A DNA stretch of 64,000 nt from Centroberyx gerrardi (Eukaryota; Chordata; Actinopteri; Beryciformes; Berycidae), in the NCBI RefSeq assembly GCF_048128805.1, contig NC_135998.1, positions 20,177,156 through 20,241,155 of the forward strand, written 5' to 3'. This document shows, in pieces, positions 61,350 through 64,000 of this stretch. Position numbers and translations under genes: made by a program. The notes beneath the pieces are model-generated. The model was not told the DNA's origin. It did not search any database and saw only the letters and a program-made list of their open reading frames with translations. How positions within the stretch are numbered: the stretch's first letter is position 1; the number at the start of each line of letters is the position of its first letter.

Positions 61350-61867
61350 ATGTGAAGCTTTATGCTTGTTTGTGTTTGATTTTGTTTACAAATACACTGT
61401 CAGGTATCAACAGTATTTCCTGATTGATTTTATTTGCATATTTTAATATTTACAGTAGGATTTCTTGTTGACTACTGGCACTTTTGATAATTGTGGTATT
61501 TTTGTATGCACAAATGTGAATTGCACTAAAAGTTTAATTTAGCCATTGAGAGTATCACTATAATTTTTATTCTTATTTCATATTTCCTTTTTTTCCTTTT
61601 TTTTTTTTTGAGTTTATGTTGCAGCACATTTTTTTGATAATGTTAATAAGGCTATGAGTGAAAATATACTAGGCACCAACAGCCTTTCTGACACTATATC
61701 ATCTAACAAGTGATTAGTGACATTAGTGACATACATTTTTTTGAACAGTATTATAATGATTGAGGGAGGTGGGTAACATTCATAAATATTTACACTTCCA
61801 ATACAGAATAACCAGACTTTTTTTTTTTTTTTTTTTTTAACAGCTGTTTGCAACATTGTGAAACAGG

Positions 61868-63530
61868 CAGAGAATTCTTATAATAGGTGGTGACTACAAT
61901 CAGTTGATAAATCAGGAATAATATGGCCATTGAAATCTCAACTAGCAATTGATACAGTGGAAGAGGAGCTGAGTTTGGTTGATATTTTGAGGTTATTTAG
62001 GGGATTTATAGGGGATACACATTTTAATCTAATCCACATAATTCCTATTCTAGAATAGACCATTTTCTTGTACCAAAGCTGCTAGTTTCCATTATTGAAC
62101 ACACATCGATAGGTAACATTTTATTGTCAGATTATGCACCAGTGGAGATGGTACCATGCCTAGGCTGAGAATGAAAAGGCCAACAAACAAGGTGGAGATT
62201 TAATACATCTTTGCTCCAAGATGAACAATAGCATTTATCAAAAGTGACATATTGGAATACTGGGGCAACAATGAGGGTTCAGCTTCCAATCTAGCTGTGG
62301 AGTGGGATGTTTTCTAGGCCTTTTTGAGAGGCTGTCTTATTCAACACTCCTCATATTTGAAAAGACAAATCGCTTATCATCTTAATGAAGTGGAGGGGAA
62401 AATAAAAGAACTTGAAAGAATACACTCAGGTAGCTCCACACTCTCTAACGTAAATATGCACAAATTAGAATTGAATTCTATGTTACAGAAGAAGGTAAAT
62501 ATTCAGACCAGACAGAAATACTATGAACAGTGGGAGAGAGCATGAAAGTTTCTAGCTCAGACAGCAAGACAACTGTACAATCAATCAATAATACCAGCGG
62601 TGCAGAATGAAAGAGGAGAACTAATGACAGAGGAGGAAGACATTAAAATAACCTTCAAGACATTTTATCAGCAACTACATACATCAGAACGCACTGATAG
62701 TCTGGAAGATATAAGCAGCTTCCTTGCTATGCTGAATTTGCCAACTATGTCAGAGGAAGAGCAACATGAAATTGGACCTGACATTACGATATAAGAAGTT
62801 GAGAGGGCCATTAGAGGTTTACAATCAGGGAAGTCTCCAGGAGAGCATGGCTTCCTGGTTGAGTTTTTTCAAGGCTCTTTCTGATATTCCGCAGCTTCTC
62901 ACAGTTTTCCGAGATGCAGTTAAAAGTATGAGAGTATTCCAGATAGTATGCAAACCGCAATAAATACTTTAATACATAAAAACTTAGAGACCCACAACAG
63001 TGTGGTAGTTTCTGTCCGGTCTCATTGATTGATGTAGATGGCAAGTTGCTAGCCAAGATCTTAGAGATCCTTAGAGTCCTTTTTACCAAAACATTAACCC
63101 TGATCAAGTTAGTTTTTTATTAAAAATAGAATTTCAGCAGACAACCTCTGTAGATTACTTACCAGAAATGATGTAGAGGCTGCTGTTTCTTTCTCAGTTG
63201 ATGCAGAGAAAGCATTTGACAGGGTGGAATGGGAATACGTGTTTCAAATGCTTGAAGGTTTTGGGCTGGGGTCTTCATTCATTAAAGCGATTAAACTACT
63301 GTAATGACAAATAGGATGACATTTTCTTTCCAACTGTACAGAGGAACTAGACAGGGGTGTTCTCTCTCCCCTTTTATCTTTGCACTGGCACTGGAACCAT
63401 TGCTAATTGCCATTAGACAAAACAATGTAGTAGGCATAAAGGCGGGTGGTATAGAGCATAAAGTGCTCCTGTATGAGGGTGATATTTTGCTGTCGTCTAC
63501 AAACTCGGCAACACTGATTATTTAAATGGA
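61868..63530 (+). mobile_element. Decayed L1/Tx1-like LINE ORF2 fragment
   Basis: It starts inside an endonuclease-like part (LIIGGDYNQLIN; then VEEELSLVDILRLF). A linker helix region follows (ARQLYNQSIIPAVQNERGEL, EEDIKITFKTFYQQLHTSE). The reverse transcriptase contains [50 protein letters not shown] and [14 protein letters not shown]. The catalytic YADD is YEGD here. Many stops and frameshifts. This domain order is that of L1-clade elements. The 5' end is truncated. Confidence 0.8.
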
Positions 63531-63609
63531 AGAAATACGCCCAGACCCAGACAATGAAATGCCCCCTGGAAAACCCATAGTTTCTGACTGTGATAGCGAA
63601 ACCTACTGG

Positions 63610-64000
63610 CAGGGCTCCCGGCATGTACTCTCAAACCTCTGCAGATGATCCAAAACGCGGCGGCGCGTCTGGTCTTCAACCAGCCCAAAAGAGCACGTCA
63701 CTCCGCTGTTCATATCCCTCCACTGGCTCCCAGTTGCTGCCCGCATCAAGTTCAAGTCCTCGATGCTCGCCTACAAAGCAACAACCAAAACCGCTCCCAC
63801 CTACCTGAACTCCCTCATTCAGGTCTCACTACGCTCTGCCAAGGAGCGGCGCCTGGTGCTGCCACCACAACAAGGCCCTAAGTCTCTATCCAGACTCTTC
63901 TCTTCTGTGGTTCCTCGGTGGTGGAACAAGTTACCAAACTCCATTCAATCTGCAGAGTCCCTCTCAATCTTTAACAAAAGGCTAAAGACCCAGCTCTTTA
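63610..64000 (+). mobile_element. 3' end of a second LINE (L2/CR1-Jockey type), running off the window
   Basis: Frame text MIQNAAARLVFNQPKRA is followed, after a one-base slip near 63692, by HVTPLFISLHWLPVAARIKF, then TYLNSLIQVSLRSAKERRLV and VVPRWWNKLPNSIQSAESLS. This is the typical C-terminal region of fish LINEs in that broad group. It lies directly after the L1-like fragment and continues beyond 64000. Confidence 0.75.

Overview
The window is nuclear DNA of a ray-finned fish, most likely a teleost. It has spliced vertebrate genes with GT-AG introns, long AT-rich spacers, many CA, GA and CT microsatellites, and fish-type mobile DNA (Tc1-like, hAT-like MITEs, a Gmr1-like Ty3 element, LINEs, a tRNA-derived SINE). 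I cannot name the species from sequence alone. Identifications come from reading the translated exons against remembered family sequences; no search was run.

Three protein-coding genes are well supported. sema4d (+) occupies 160-5790 for the transmembrane form; its 5' exons lie outside the window. It has a Sema domain, PSI, Ig, one membrane segment and a cytoplasmic tail ending in a KPFDV-type motif. Four further exons at 8411-12068 join in phase and encode an alternative C-terminus with a second Ig domain and no membrane segment, so a secreted form is likely. shc3 (+) occupies 23454-42354 in twelve coding exons: CH2 region, PTB, CH1 with YYN, YVNT and DLFDM motifs, and SH2. s1pr3 (-) is a single coding exon at 46506-47660 and lies tail-to-tail with shc3. 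From memory, sema4d, shc3 and s1pr3 are neighbours on human 9q22 with the same relative orientations, so this is a conserved block. CKS2 and SECISBP2, which I recall between SHC3 and SEMA4D in human, were not found here.

Between sema4d and shc3 (about 13-22.8 kb) lie a broken pogo/Tigger-like transposase gene with a C-terminal zinc-finger-like tail and otherwise AT-rich spacer. The large shc3 introns hold two MITE-like elements, a deleted Tc1-like copy and microsatellites. From 48.4 kb to the end no host gene is visible. That stretch holds MITEs, a SINE, a Gmr1-like fragment with integrase upstream of reverse transcriptase, an L1-like LINE with a decayed active site, and the 3' end of a second LINE type running off the edge.

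The three host genes act in cell guidance and receptor signalling: SEMA4D as a plexin ligand and receptor, SHC3 as a neuronal adaptor linking tyrosine kinases to Grb2/Ras, and S1PR3 as a G-protein-coupled sphingosine 1-phosphate receptor. Nothing here shows that they are co-regulated.
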